A stretch of 64,000 nucleotides of DNA from Hyphomonas sp. (GCA_013791775.1 VMTE01000049.1:1-64000), one strand, 5' to 3'. Numbered from the stretch's first letter, positions 1-8,787 are shown. Notes: generated by a model from the letters alone, not told the origin. Program-made: numbers and translations.

Positions 1-337
1 GATCCGACAGCACCGAAAAATGATCGAGAATTGCAGAGGAAGGGCGACCCATGACCATGACAAACTCCAATCAACGGAGTTCCCTCTGAATCACAGTCCG
101 CCAAATCACGCTACGCCGTTAACCCGAAGCGATTGCCCTGGTGATCTCACCCCCGCCCCTTTCCATTCCCCCCCATTTGAGTCATAAGCCCGCTTTTGGG
201 GCGGAGGCTTGCCTCTTGACCCTGCTGGACGACATCCCGGCTGTGGCCATTTGAACAGGGCCGTTCCCAAAAAATCCCGCCAATTCAGGCGATTATTGAA
301 CCCAGCGCCTGCGGGCGCGAAACCAGAAGGCTATCCG
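1..337. other. Non-coding stretch upstream of rpsO
   Basis: I see no convincing gene here. A 12-codon ATG frame (51-89) sits behind an AGAGGAAGGG sequence but resembles nothing I know. A 6-bp inverted repeat AACTCC/GGAGTT (63-68/76-81) lies inside it. Just before the rpsO Shine-Dalgarno there is a GC hairpin GCGCC-TGCG-GGCGC (305-318). S15 is known to repress its own translation in several bacteria through leader structures, so this hairpin could be part of a leader regulator, but that is inference only. No clear -35/-10 pair could be placed. Confidence 0.35.
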
Positions 338-607
338 ATGTCGATTACCCCTGAGAAGAAACAAGAGCTCATCAAGCAGTTCGCCACGAAACCGGGCGAC
401 ACGGGCTCGCCGGAAGTGCAGGTCGCGATCCTCACCTATCGCATCAACAACCTGACCGACCACTTCAAGTCCAACAAGAAAGACAACCATTCCCGCCGAG
501 GCCTCCTCACCATGGTCGCCACCCGCCGGAAGCTCCTTGATTACGTCAAGGGCAAGGATGAGTCGCGTTACGCGAAGCTCATCACGGAACTCGGCATCCG
601 CCGCTAG
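338..607 (+). CDS. rpsO: 30S ribosomal protein S15
   Basis: 89-residue primary 16S rRNA-binding protein of the small subunit, normal length for bacterial S15. The signature stretch [12 protein letters not shown] and the HSRRGL motif in the rRNA-binding loop are both present. An in-frame start at 209 would add 43 residues unlike any S15, so ATG 338 is chosen; it has AGAAGG at 325-330, seven bases upstream. It precedes pnp on the same strand with a terminator between them, the classical rpsO-pnp arrangement in which the two genes are partly co-transcribed. Confidence 0.97.
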   Translation: MSITPEKKQELIKQFATKPGDTGSPEVQVAILTYRINNLTDHFKSNKKDNHSRRGLLTMVATRRKLLDYVKGKDESRYAKLITELGIRR

Positions 608-617
608 ATCCGGAACA

Positions 618-651
618 GCCCGCCGGGCAATAGGGCCACGGCGGGCTTTTT
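618..651 (+). terminator. Rho-independent terminator between rpsO and pnp
   Basis: Seven-bp stem GCCCGCC (618-624) / GGCGGGC (640-646) with a 15-nt loop, followed directly by five T. It lies 11 nt after the rpsO stop and 22 nt before the pnp start. It is probably partly read through, as known for rpsO-pnp in other bacteria (inference). Confidence 0.8.
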
Positions 652-672
652 GTATGTGAAAGAAAGACAGAC

Positions 673-2808
673 ATGTTCAATACGCAAACCGTGTCGCTGG
701 AATGGGCCGGCCGCACACTCACGATCGAGACGGGCCATGTGGCGCGTCAAGCCGATGGCGCCGTCATGGTCACCTATGGCGAAACCACGGTTCTCGCGAC
801 CGCCGTTTTTGCAAAGTCAGCGAAGCCGGGTCAGGACTTCTTCCCGCTGACCGTCAACTACCAGGAAAAATACTTCGCATCGGGCCGCATCCCCGGCGGC
901 TTCTTCAAGCGTGAAGGCCGCCCGACCGAAAAAGAGACGCTGACCTCGCGCCTCATCGACCGCCCGATCCGCCCGCTGTTCGTCAAGGGCTTCAAGAACG
1001 AAGTCCAGGTCATCATCACGGTTCTCTCGTATGACCTCGAGAATGATGCCGACGTCATCGGCATGATTGGCGCCTCGGCCGCACTCGTGCTCTCCGGCGC
1101 CCCGTTCATGGGCCCGATCGGCGCCGCCCGCGTCGGTTACATCAACGGCGAATACGTCATCAACCCGACCATCGCCGAACTCGAAGAGTCCGAACTTGAC
1201 CTCGTCCTCGCCGGCACCGCCGACGCCGTGATGATGGTGGAATCGGAAGCCTACGAACTTTCCGAAGAAGTGATGCTCGGCGCGGTTGTCGCCGGCCATG
1301 ACGCCATGCAGCCGGTGCTCGACGCGATCATTGCGCTCGCCGAGAAAGCCGCCAAGGAACCGTTCGAGTTCGCCGCCGAAGACAACTCCGCCGCCGTCAA
1401 GGCGATCGAGAAGATCGTCGGCAAGGACCTGTCGAAAGCCTACAAGATCACCGCCAAGGCTGAGCGCTACGCCGCTGTCGGCGAAGCCCGCGACAAGGCG
1501 AAAGCCGCCCTCGTCGGCACCGAAGAGGCTCCCGGCGAAATGTCGGCGGATCTCTTCAAGGCCGCCTTCAAGGAAGCCGAAGCCTCCGTGGTTCGCGGCG
1601 ACATCCTGAAAACCGGCGAGCGCATCGACGGCCGCAAGCTCGACCAGATCCGTCCGATCGTCGCCGAGGCAGGTTTCCTGCCCCGCACGCACGGTTCGGC
1701 CCTGTTCACGCGCGGCGAAACGCAGGCGATCTGCGTCACCACGCTCGGAACGTCCGATGACGAACAATACATCGACGGTCTGGACGGCACGCACAAAGAA
1801 AAGTTCATGCTGCACTACAACTTCCCGCCCTACTCGGTCGGGGAGACGGGCCGCATGGGCGGCGCTGGCCGCCGCGAGATCGGCCACGGCAAACTGGCCT
1901 GGCGCGCACTCCAGGCTGTCCTGCCGAAGCATGAAGACTTTCCGTACACGATCCGTCTCGTCTCCGAGATCACCGAGTCCAACGGCTCGTCCTCGATGGC
2001 CACGGTCTGCGGTTGTTCGCTTGCCATGATGGACGCCGGCGTGCCGATCGTCCGTCCGGTGTCGGGCATTGCGATGGGCCTCATCCTCGAAGGCAAGGAC
2101 TTCGCGGTCCTCTCCGACATCCTCGGCGATGAAGACCACCTCGGCGACATGGACTTCAAGGTGGCAGGCACCGCCAACGGCGTCACCTCGCTGCAGATGG
2201 ACATCAAAGTCGCCGGCATCACCCGCGAGATCATGGGCAAGGCGCTCGATCAGGCGAAAGGTGGCCGCGCGCACATCCTCGGCGAAATGGCGAAAGCCCT
2301 CACCGCCTCGCGCGGCAAGCTGGCCGAAACCGCCCCGCAGATGGAAATCATGAAAGTCCCGGTCGACAAGATCCGCGACGTGATCGGTTCCGGCGGCAAG
2401 GTCATCCGCGGCATCGTCGACGAGACGGGCGCCAAGGTGAACATCGAGGACGACGGCACAGTCCAGATCTCGGCGCTCGACCGCAAGTCGATCGACGCCG
2501 CCATCAAGATGATCCGCGGCATCACGGCGGAAGCCGAAGTCGGCGCCATCTACGAAGGCAAGGTTGTCTCGATGAAGGACTTCGGGATCTTCGTGAACTT
2601 CTTCGGCCCGAAGGACGGCCTCGTCCACGTCTCGCAGATGGCCAACAAGCGCATTGGCCACCCGAAAGAGATGGTCAAGGAAGGCGACAAGGTCTGGGTC
2701 AAGCTGATGGGCTTCGATGAGCGCGGCAAGGTCCGCCTCTCCATGAAGGTCGTCGACCAGGAAACCGGCAAGGAAATCGAAGGCGCCGAAGCCGGCACTG
2801 ACGAATAG
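673..2808 (+). CDS. pnp: Polyribonucleotide nucleotidyltransferase (PNPase)
   Basis: 711 aa, the usual size. Phosphorolytic 3'-5' exoribonuclease and degradosome component in the cytoplasm. Two RNase PH domains (about residues 10-230 and 310-545) are joined by the alpha-helical linker. The first has the [16 protein letters not shown] segment typical of PNPase. The C-terminus carries a KH domain with the [16 protein letters not shown] loop (about 555-615) and an S1 domain with the DFGIFVNF segment (about 622-690). Start ATG 673 has only a weak AGAAAG upstream, in keeping with a gene that is often post-transcriptionally autoregulated. Follows rpsO. Confidence 0.98.
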   Translation: MFNTQTVSLEWAGRTLTIETGHVARQADGAVMVTYGETTVLATAVFAKSAKPGQDFFPLTVNYQEKYFASGRIPGGFFKREGRPTEKETLTSRLIDRPIRPLFVKGFKNEVQVIITVLSYDLENDADVIGMIGASAALVLSGAPFMGPIGAARVGYINGEYVINPTIAELEESELDLVLAGTADAVMMVESEAYELSEEVMLGAVVAGHDAMQPVLDAIIALAEKAAKEPFEFAAEDNSAAVKAIEKIVGKDLSKAYKITAKAERYAAVGEARDKAKAALVGTEEAPGEMSADLFKAAFKEAEASVVRGDILKTGERIDGRKLDQIRPIVAEAGFLPRTHGSALFTRGETQAICVTTLGTSDDEQYIDGLDGTHKEKFMLHYNFPPYSVGETGRMGGAGRREIGHGKLAWRALQAVLPKHEDFPYTIRLVSEITESNGSSSMATVCGCSLAMMDAGVPIVRPVSGIAMGLILEGKDFAVLSDILGDEDHLGDMDFKVAGTANGVTSLQMDIKVAGITREIMGKALDQAKGGRAHILGEMAKALTASRGKLAETAPQMEIMKVPVDKIRDVIGSGGKVIRGIVDETGAKVNIEDDGTVQISALDRKSIDAAIKMIRGITAEAEVGAIYEGKVVSMKDFGIFVNFFGPKDGLVHVSQMANKRIGHPKEMVKEGDKVWVKLMGFDERGKVRLSMKVVDQETGKEIEGAEAGTDE

Positions 2809-2836
2809 CCGCGCACCGGCAACCCGAATTAGGGAA

Positions 2837-2865
2837 GGGCCGCTCCTTGTGGGGCGGCCCTTTTT
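2837..2865 (+). terminator. Rho-independent terminator after pnp
   Basis: Stem GGGCCGC (2837-2843) / GCGGCCC (2854-2860) with a 10-nt loop, then TTTTT (2861-2865). It ends pnp transcription 28 nt after the stop codon. It also argues against ATG 2849 as the start of the next gene, since that codon would lie inside the hairpin. Confidence 0.88.
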
Positions 2866-2902
2866 CATGGAAAGCCTGCTTCAGCCAACAGGGGCCGCGC
2901 CA

Positions 2903-3589
2903 ATGACCAAACGCAAATCCTTCCTCATCGCCATGTCGGGGGGCTCGGGCTCCGGCAAGTCCACGCTGGCGGTGGCGCTGCTGGAACGCCTCGGCCCCGG
3001 CAAGGCGGTGATGTTCGGCGAGGACGCCTACTACCACCCCATGGCCTTCTACGGTGCCCCGCAGACCGAGGCCGAGCGCGAGGCGCTGATCGCCCGCATC
3101 AACTATGACGATCCCAAATCCAAGGAAGTCGATCATCTCGTCTCCGACCTGCGCGCCCTGAAGGCCGGCGAGACGATCCAGCAGCCGATCTATGACTATG
3201 AGCGCCACGACCGTTCGGAGAAGACCCGCCGCATCGAGTCCGCCCCGGTCCTGATCCTCGAAGGCATCCACGCGCTCTCGATGCCCAAGATCCGCAGCTT
3301 CATCGACCTGTCGGTCTATGTCGATACGCCGGACGACCTGCGCCTCGCCCGCCGCCTGCGCCGCGACGTGCTGGAGCGCGGCCGCACGGTGGACTCGGTG
3401 CTGCTGCAGTACATGTCCACCGTCCGCGCGGCGCATTACCGCTTCACCTACCCGGCGATGTTCGAAGCCGACCTGGTGATCGCGGATGAAGGCGTGCCGG
3501 CTTACGGCGACGTGAAGCCGTCATCGGAAGCCATCGAGCGGATGATCGCCCCGGTGCTCTCGCGCCTGCAGACCGCCGGCGTCATCTGA
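2903..3589 (+). CDS. udk: Uridine kinase / phosphoribulokinase-family P-loop kinase
   Basis: 228 aa. Family enzymes phosphorylate uridine and cytidine with ATP or GTP in pyrimidine salvage. Walker A is SGGSGSGKST (residues 12-21), followed by FGEDAYY, whose acidic residue matches the Udk substrate site, and an ILEGIHAL strand typical of the family. The open frame extends upstream to 2849, but that start lies in the pnp terminator; ATG 2903 has AGGGG eight bases upstream. Monocistronic between pnp and a CAP-domain gene. The exact substrate (uridine versus another small alcohol) cannot be fixed from sequence. Confidence 0.82.
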   Translation: MTKRKSFLIAMSGGSGSGKSTLAVALLERLGPGKAVMFGEDAYYHPMAFYGAPQTEAEREALIARINYDDPKSKEVDHLVSDLRALKAGETIQQPIYDYERHDRSEKTRRIESAPVLILEGIHALSMPKIRSFIDLSVYVDTPDDLRLARRLRRDVLERGRTVDSVLLQYMSTVRAAHYRFTYPAMFEADLVIADEGVPAYGDVKPSSEAIERMIAPVLSRLQTAGVI

Positions 3590-3642
3590 CCTGCGATCCG
3601 GGCGGTGAACCGTCCCGGGAATCGTGTTAGGCTAGCGCCTGC

Positions 3643-4464
3643 ATGCGCGCGCTATTGCTCCTTGTCCTGATGGGTTTGAGCGCTTTTCCGGCGCAGGCCT
3701 GCGATCTGCGCACCGAGGGCCGCGCGGGCGATGTGGCCGGTTATGCCGAGCAGGCAGGCGCCTGCCTGTCCGGGCCGCCGGACGGGTTCGCCTTTGACGC
3801 CGGCATCGAGGCCGCCTTCCTCCGTCTCGTGAACGAGGAGCGACAGGCCGCCGGTCTGCCGCCGGTCGAGATGCGCGCCGAGCTGCGCAGCGCCGCGCGC
3901 TTCCACAGTCTCGACATGGCCGTGGGCGGCTTCTTCGGCCATGAGGGCCCGGACGGCCGCGACGGAGTCGACCGGATCGCGGCGCTCGACCGGACGGCGC
4001 TGGTCGATTTCTCGGCCGAGAATGTCGCCACCGTGTCGAAATCCTCGGGCCGCCTGGATCCGGAGTTTGCGCTGAAGCGCCTCCACCGGAACCTGATGGA
4101 CAGCCCCGGCCACCGCGCCAACATCCTGCATCCGAAGGCCACCCATGTCGCCTTCGGCGTCGTGCGTACGCGCGGCGGCGTCTGGGTCACGCAGTTGTTC
4201 CTCAGCCTGTCGGGCACGCTGCCGGAAGCCGCCCCCTTGCGGCTCTCCGCCGCCTCACGCCTGCGCGCGCCGCGCGGCCTCGAGGGTTGGAAGTTCGTGC
4301 GGTTCGACCTGGTGACGCCGGACGGGGAGGCCATCCCCGCCGTGAACCTTTCGGCCCAGAACGGCGACGCCCGCCTCGCCGCCTACGCCACCCAGCCCGG
4401 CGAAGACCAGCTCTCCTTCTATTGGATCCGCTTCCTTGGGCCTGCGGTGACGGTTACGCCCTGA
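3643..4464 (+). CDS. Secreted CAP/SCP-domain protein
   Basis: 273 aa. A Sec signal peptide (residues 1-19, cleavage probably AQA-C) is followed by a CAP (CRISP/PR-1/Tpx-1) domain at about 55-195. The conserved cavity residues are visible: His in RFHSLDM (88), HE in FFGHEG (100-101), Glu in SAENVA (126) and His in SPGHRANIL (157). A C-terminal extension of about 75 residues is not recognised. Bacterial CAP proteins are mostly of unknown activity; an envelope or extracellular role is inferred. TTAGGCTAGCGCC just upstream of the start resembles an alphaproteobacterial promoter region but is not proven. Confidence 0.85.
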   Translation: MRALLLLVLMGLSAFPAQACDLRTEGRAGDVAGYAEQAGACLSGPPDGFAFDAGIEAAFLRLVNEERQAAGLPPVEMRAELRSAARFHSLDMAVGGFFGHEGPDGRDGVDRIAALDRTALVDFSAENVATVSKSSGRLDPEFALKRLHRNLMDSPGHRANILHPKATHVAFGVVRTRGGVWVTQLFLSLSGTLPEAAPLRLSAASRLRAPRGLEGWKFVRFDLVTPDGEAIPAVNLSAQNGDARLAAYATQPGEDQLSFYWIRFLGPAVTVTP

Positions 4465-4490
4465 GGTGCGGACCAAGATAGGAAACACAA

Positions 4491-5222
4491 ATGCCACGAA
4501 CGAACAGAATGTCGGATGCTCTTGAAAAATTCCAAATGCGCCTGCACTCAGAATGGCTACCTGCTTTCTGCTTTGCACCTCGAAACAACTACTCCGTCGA
4601 GGGCTTTCGCACTTCGTCATTGAGGGCGCTTGATGCATTTGACGCAGAATGGTTCCTTCAGGCGATAGATCGCCGTCTTGTAACGCATGAGGACGGAACT
4701 TTTCGGGCGCCGCTGAGCAGTGCTGTCGAGTCAATTTTCTGGCAACTTGAGAAATCCATTGTGCCAAGGCCGGTCACGCTTTGGCGCGAGCCAGTGATCA
4801 CCATCGGCGCAGTGGCTCGCCTCCATGTTCAATTTGGCTGGCCAATTGCCTTCCTGGGTATGCAATCAAAGCGGAAATGGGCATTTGACCTCGTCGGGTA
4901 CGGAGTTGATACCTCGCGCGAGCTCTTGCTCTGCGAGGTAAAGAAATCTGACCGTGAAATCGAAAAGCTGAAGGCGCTGATGTTGCGCTATTGTGCGGAG
5001 GAGCCGTTGGAAGTTGAACCGCCTAAAGGCGAACTGCAGAACGCCTACAGGAAGGTGCAAGACATCAGGATTTCATGGCCTCTTCGCGTCTGGCTCTTGG
5101 GACCCGGCGGTCGCGGCGAACTGTATGGCATTGAACGCGAAAGCAGCACTTGCCGCTTCAAAATGATCCCTGAGCCAATCGAAAACCTAGCGTACAGGAA
5201 TTTTGTTGATAGTGGCAGATAG
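4491..5222 (+). CDS. Hypothetical protein with PD-(D/E)XK nuclease-like motif, probably acquired
   Basis: 243 aa, no family recognised. Start ATG 4491 has AGGA at 4480-4483; ATG 4509 is an alternative. Residues 128-152 hold AFDLVGYG...LLLCEVKKS, that is D133, then E149-x-K151 on a hydrophobic strand, the spacing seen in PD-(D/E)XK nuclease folds. Glu80 lies on a helix ahead of it, as in the restriction-endonuclease-like core. A basic, charged helix follows (DREIEKLKAL). Base composition is visibly AT-richer than the neighbours and rare codons are common, suggesting horizontal transfer. It sits alone between core-like genes with no methylase or toxin partner in sight. Function unknown. Confidence 0.75.
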   Translation: MPRTNRMSDALEKFQMRLHSEWLPAFCFAPRNNYSVEGFRTSSLRALDAFDAEWFLQAIDRRLVTHEDGTFRAPLSSAVESIFWQLEKSIVPRPVTLWREPVITIGAVARLHVQFGWPIAFLGMQSKRKWAFDLVGYGVDTSRELLLCEVKKSDREIEKLKALMLRYCAEEPLEVEPPKGELQNAYRKVQDIRISWPLRVWLLGPGGRGELYGIERESSTCRFKMIPEPIENLAYRNFVDSGR

Positions 5223-5224
5223 GA

Positions 5225-5821
5225 TCACGCCCTGAGCCGCCTCGCCGCCGCCGCGCCCCGCGCCTCGGCCTGTTTCAGCCACGCCTCGATCTTCTCCGGT
5301 TTCGCGTCCTTCACCGTGCCCACCTGCAACGTGCGCACCGGCTTGATCCCCGCAAACTTCAGCACAAGGTTCTCCACCTGCAGCTTGGCCGGCCGGCCAT
5401 ACGACACCTGATCGAACCAGGCCGGGCCGTCCGCAGTCATCAGAACGTCGGCCGACCGCCCGGCCAGCAACTTGTCCCACCACGGATCATCGTCGTGATA
5501 GCGCATGGCGAAGCCGGGCAGGTAGGCGCGGTCGATCACGCCCTTCATCTTCGCCGGCATGCCGCCCCACCATTGCGGATAGGCCCAGCAGACATGGTTT
5601 GCCCACAGAATGTTCGCCCGCCACTCTTCGAGGCAGGGCTCCAGCGTCTTGCGGGCATGGTAGCCGTCGTGAAGGTCCGGATCGAACTGCATGTCCGACA
5701 GGTGCATCCGGCGTATTTCTGCGCCGCCGGCGCTCGCCCCGCGCGCATACGCGTCCGCCATGCCATGACTGAGCGAGGTCTCGCGCGGATGGCCCACCCA
5801 GATGAAAATGCGTGCAGACAT
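5225..5821 (-). CDS. NAD(P)H-quinone oxidoreductase-type flavoprotein (Flavodoxin_2 family)
   Basis: 198 aa. The fold matches FMN/FAD-dependent NAD(P)H quinone reductases: an N-terminal IFIWVGHPRETSLSHGMADAY flavin-binding strand and loop, then WAYPQWWGGMPAKMKG, the WP(L/Q)WW-type flavin-contact motif of the family. Likely reduces quinones or related electrophiles with two electrons in the cytoplasm. Its 3' end lies two bases from the 3' end of the convergent AT-rich orphan, leaving essentially no intergenic space. A monocistronic detoxification role is inferred. Confidence 0.82.
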   Translation of the reverse strand: MSARIFIWVGHPRETSLSHGMADAYARGASAGGAEIRRMHLSDMQFDPDLHDGYHARKTLEPCLEEWRANILWANHVCWAYPQWWGGMPAKMKGVIDRAYLPGFAMRYHDDDPWWDKLLAGRSADVLMTADGPAWFDQVSYGRPAKLQVENLVLKFAGIKPVRTLQVGTVKDAKPEKIEAWLKQAEARGAAAARRLRA

Positions 5822-5876
5822 GGCCCGGCCCCTTCAGCGTTGCGCATCGCACGCTAACCGAAGGGACCGGAATCTT

Positions 5877-6134
5877 CTAGCAATTGTCCGGCTGCGACCG
5901 CACAAGCCGCAGGCCCCGCCGCGTGATGCGGTAAGGCTTGCGGGCGCTGGAGGCGATGGTGCCCCGGCGTTTCAGCTTGCGGAAGAGATCAAGGTTAAGG
6001 CCGCCATAGCGCCAGCCCTCCCGGGTGAAGCAATCGGCCTCGACGATCTTGGCGCTGTCCGCGCGTCTGACTTCAATCCATCCGCCTTGCGCCAACAGGT
6101 GCAGCACACGCTGTTCCTCGCGTGAAATATCCAT
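5877..6134 (-). CDS. YjhX-like (UPF0386) small protein, putative toxin family
   Basis: 85 aa, same length as E. coli YjhX. The opening MDISREEQRVLHLLAQGG and the later DLFRKLKRRG and KPYRIT segments follow the family pattern. YjhX has been described as the toxin of a YjhX-YjhQ pair; most alphaproteobacterial copies are annotated only as UPF0386. No GNAT-like YjhQ antitoxin gene is adjacent (the neighbours are a quinone reductase and fabI). The gene may therefore be a solitary, domesticated copy or a wHTH-like regulator. Function is not established here. Confidence 0.8.
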   Translation of the reverse strand: MDISREEQRVLHLLAQGGWIEVRRADSAKIVEADCFTREGWRYGGLNLDLFRKLKRRGTIASSARKPYRITRRGLRLVRSQPDNC

Positions 6135-6246
6135 TGTGAGTGAGTGTCCGGCATTCGCGCCCGGCGCTCAGAGCAGCGGGCGCACAAAAACGTGTCCGGC
6201 GCCCGACCTTGAATCAAGGGGGTCGCGCCGGGGCGTCGCTCTTGTC

Positions 6247-6288
6247 GGCCTGCCTTGCACGGACAAATCCGTGCGGGAACGGCAGGCC
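6247..6288. other. Two-tier perfect hairpin between yjhX-like gene and fabI
   Basis: Outer stem GGCCTGCC (6247-6254) / GGCAGGCC (6281-6288) and inner stem GCACGGA (6257-6263) / TCCGTGC (6268-6274) around a CAAA loop, separated by a small asymmetric internal loop (2 versus 6 nt). No T-tract on either side, so it is not a standard terminator. It lies 110 nt past the fabI stop on the fabI transcript. Could be a processing or stability element, or a small RNA domain. Nothing else is seen in the 6135-6397 gap. Confidence 0.5.
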
Positions 6289-6397
6289 CTCTAGCGGGAC
6301 TCGGACAGGTTGGAAGACATAAGCGCTCCGGTGAAGCATGCCTTGTCGCTTGAAGTCCGGGTCAGGTCAAGCCTCGGCAGAACCGTCCGGGCGCGGC

Positions 6398-7216
6398 TTA
6401 TTCCTCTTCGCCCGCGTCCGGCACGCCGACCACGTGGAAGCCCGCATCAACGTGGATCACTTCGCCGGCAATCGAGCGGCCGAGCGGGGAGAGCAGGTAG
6501 AGCGCGCAGCCCGCGACGCCTTCCATGCTGGTGTCTTCCTTCAGCAGCGACCAGCTGCGGCCCGTGCCCATCAGGCTCTTGCCGCCCTTGATACCGGCCA
6601 GCGACAGCGTGCGCATGGCGCCGGCCGAGATGGCGTTGACTCGGATGCCCAAGGGTCCGAGGTCGCGCGCCGCGTAGCGGGTGGAGGCTTCCAGCGCCGC
6701 TTTCGCCACGCCCATCACGTTGTAGGAGGGCACGGTGCGCTCGGCGCCCAGATAGGTCATGCAGATGATCGAGCCGCCCTCGGTCATCAGTTCGGAGGCG
6801 CGGCGTGCGCAGTCGATAAAGCTGTACACGGAGATATCCATCGCGCGGCGGAAGCCTTCCCGCGTGGTGTTCGCCACCATCGAGCCTTGCAGTTCCTCCT
6901 TGCCGGCAAAGGCAATCGAGTGAACGAGAAAATCGATTTTCCCCCACTTCGCCTTGATGGCCGCGAAGGCCGCGTCCATGCTCGCATCATCGGTCACGTC
7001 GGCAGGGATCATCGTGTCCATGCCAATCGACTCGACCAGCGGGCGCACCCGGCGCTCCAGCGTTTCGCCCTGATAGGTGAACGCGATTTCGGCGCCCTGC
7101 GCGGCCAGCTGGCTCGAGATACCCCAGGCGATCGAGTTCTGGTTGGCAACCCCCATCACGATGCCGCGCTTGCCGCGCATCAGGTCGCCCTTGGGCATGT
7201 TCCAGTCATCGGCCAT
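6398..7216 (-). CDS. fabI: Enoyl-[acyl-carrier-protein] reductase (NADH)
   Basis: 272 aa, FabI type. Catalyses the last reduction of each fatty-acid elongation cycle. Glycine-rich cofactor loop GVANQNSIAWG near the N-terminus, and the FabI catalytic pattern Tyr-(x6)-Lys in YNVMGVAKAAL. Preceded by a strong AAGGAGG Shine-Dalgarno seven bases before ATG 7216. fabA lies 330 bp upstream on the same strand, but the fabB gene that usually sits between them in alphaproteobacteria is absent from the gap. Confidence 0.96.
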   Translation of the reverse strand: MADDWNMPKGDLMRGKRGIVMGVANQNSIAWGISSQLAAQGAEIAFTYQGETLERRVRPLVESIGMDTMIPADVTDDASMDAAFAAIKAKWGKIDFLVHSIAFAGKEELQGSMVANTTREGFRRAMDISVYSFIDCARRASELMTEGGSIICMTYLGAERTVPSYNVMGVAKAALEASTRYAARDLGPLGIRVNAISAGAMRTLSLAGIKGGKSLMGTGRSWSLLKEDTSMEGVAGCALYLLSPLGRSIAGEVIHVDAGFHVVGVPDAGEEE

Positions 7217-7368
7217 AGGGGCCTCCTTATCCAGTTTACCGTTTCCCGCGAGGGCTAGGCGGGCCCGGCCAGCCCGTCAAGTTGGGGGTGCAAACGGCGG
7301 CACGCATCCTGCACTTGGCTTCCGGCAAACCGGGGCGCGAAAGCCCCATTGATCTGCCGGGAGACATC

Positions 7369-7446
7369 ATGCGCATCGCCATCGCCGTTTTCGTGATCGT
7401 CGGCGTATTCCTCGAGCCGTGCTGGGCCAGCATCGGCGGGCTCTAG
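7369..7446 (+). CDS. Possible 25-aa membrane or secreted micropeptide
   Basis: ATG 7369 to TAG 7444-7446 encodes 25 residues: a short basic start, a hydrophobic run AIAVFVIVGVFL, then EPCWASIGGL. GGGAG at 7359-7363 is five bases ahead of the start. It lies antisense in the 330-bp gap between fabA and fabI. It could be a genuine single-helix peptide, a remnant signal peptide, or chance. The rest of the gap (7217-7546) shows no other gene. Confidence 0.35.
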   Translation: MRIAIAVFVIVGVFLEPCWASIGGL

Positions 7447-7546
7447 TCAGACGCGGGAACTCGCCTCACAGGCGAAAACCATCCATAAGTCAGGGCCATG
7501 CCCCAGGCCGTTTTGTGGACGGTTGTAGACAGTTTGTGGACGGGTT

Positions 7547-8083
7547 TCAGGCGCCGGATTGAAGGTTTTTCAGGCCGACTTTCATGTCGAGCGCGGTGTA
7601 GACATGCTCGCCGTCAACATAGACCCGGCCGTCCGCAATCCCGAGATTCAGCTTGCCCCGGCGCACGCGCTTGATGTCGATCTCGTAGCGCACGAGCTTC
7701 TTGTCCGGCGTGATTTCGCCGGTGAATTTCACTTCGCCGACGCCGAGGGCGCGGCCCTTGCCGGGGCTGCCTGACCAGCCAAGCCAGTAGCCGACGGCCT
7801 GCCACATCGCGTCGAGGCCCAGGCAGCCCGGCATTACCGGGTCGCCGGGGAAGTGGCACTTGAAGAACCAGAGGTCCGGATGGATGTCGAGTTCGCCCAC
7901 GACATGGCCCTTGCCGAAGGGGCCGCCATCGACGCTGATCTCGGTGATCCGGTCCATCATCAGCATCGGCGGTTCCGGCAACTGCGCGTTGCCCGGGCCG
8001 AAATATCCGCCCTTGCCGGACTCGAGCAGGTCTTCCTTGGTGTAGGAGGACTTGGGCGTGTGGTATTCGTGCGGTCCGGACAT
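7547..8083 (-). CDS. fabA: 3-hydroxydecanoyl-ACP dehydratase/isomerase
   Basis: 178 aa, near the family's usual size. Dehydrates beta-hydroxyacyl-ACP and isomerises the C10 trans-2 product to cis-3, the branch point to unsaturated fatty acids. The active-site His is in [14 protein letters not shown] and the acidic partner in GLDAMWQ. The frame is open to 8128, but ATG 8083 matches the family start ([14 protein letters not shown]) and has AGGA about nine bases upstream. FabA normally needs the condensing enzyme FabB; no fabB is adjacent, so it should lie elsewhere. Confidence 0.95.
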   Translation of the reverse strand: MSGPHEYHTPKSSYTKEDLLESGKGGYFGPGNAQLPEPPMLMMDRITEISVDGGPFGKGHVVGELDIHPDLWFFKCHFPGDPVMPGCLGLDAMWQAVGYWLGWSGSPGKGRALGVGEVKFTGEITPDKKLVRYEIDIKRVRRGKLNLGIADGRVYVDGEHVYTALDMKVGLKNLQSGA

Positions 8084-8146
8084 CGGGGCAATCCTGTCAA
8101 AAGGCGCTGAATCAAGCGGCCTTCCCACCGCTTGCCGGGGGCAATG

Positions 8147-8656
8147 TCAACCTTTTGTCGCGTCCGCGCCCCAGAGCTGGGTGCGCGGGGCCCAGCCGCG
8201 ATACTTGCCGGCGGTCACGCGGCAGGCGCCGCGTTCGCACTCGCCCAGCTCGACCAGCACATCCGGGCCGATGGTGGCGAGGTCCCGGCTGTCGGATGCC
8301 CGCCCGGCCTTCAGCGCAAAGGTGCCCAGCGTCAGCGCCATGCGCGCGTCGCTGAGCTGCGTCTTCTCGATCCAGACTTCATCACCCGCAGGATCACGCA
8401 CATACCGCCAGTCGCCGCTTTCCTTGAGAATCAGCACCGGCAGGCCGCGGCGCAGGTATTCCCAGCGCACGCCGTAGTCCTTGCCCGGTCCGATCCGGCC
8501 GTTCACCTTCTCGTGGCGCAGCGATTCAAAGCGCGGAACCGGCTTGTTCGAGAACCGGCTGATCTGAACGTCGTCCAGGCTTTCTGCCGAAACCGAGGGC
8601 AGAACCGGTGAGGCAAGCGCCAGGGCGAGTGCGAGAACTGCCCGTTTCATGTGCAA
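8147..8656 (-). CDS. Secreted bacterial SH3-domain protein (SH3_4 type)
   Basis: 169 aa. Signal peptide MHMKRAVLALALALASPVLPSVSA, then two SH3-like repeats at about 43-97 and 105-160. The first carries GRIGPGKDYGVRWEYLRRGLPV and WRYVRD...VWI, the usual SH3_4 (PF06347-like) layout. These periplasmic modules usually bind peptidoglycan or partner enzymes; no catalytic domain is present. A second in-frame ATG is at 8650. It is followed after 18 nt by the region ahead of fabA but is probably a separate unit. Confidence 0.8.
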   Translation of the reverse strand: MHMKRAVLALALALASPVLPSVSAESLDDVQISRFSNKPVPRFESLRHEKVNGRIGPGKDYGVRWEYLRRGLPVLILKESGDWRYVRDPAGDEVWIEKTQLSDARMALTLGTFALKAGRASDSRDLATIGPDVLVELGECERGACRVTAGKYRGWAPRTQLWGADATKG

Positions 8657-8787
8657 CCGTCCTCAATGTCTGGGAGATAGGCATTCTCTCAGGCGCACAT
8701 GAATCCAAGGTAAAACCAGGGGTCATTGGCGCGGCTGCCATGCTCTGGTAAGCGGCAATGACAATAAGCGTATTCTACGGGAGTCCC

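Noticed and set aside
51-89. 12-codon frame with a lacZ-like ATGACCATGA start upstream of rpsO
   Set aside because: Too short, no known leader peptide; the resemblance to lacZ is limited to a few bases and looks accidental.
817-2868. 683-aa open frame antisense to pnp
   Set aside because: GC-rich shadow frame; composition is typical of a mirror of a real gene and it has no ribosome site or family motif.
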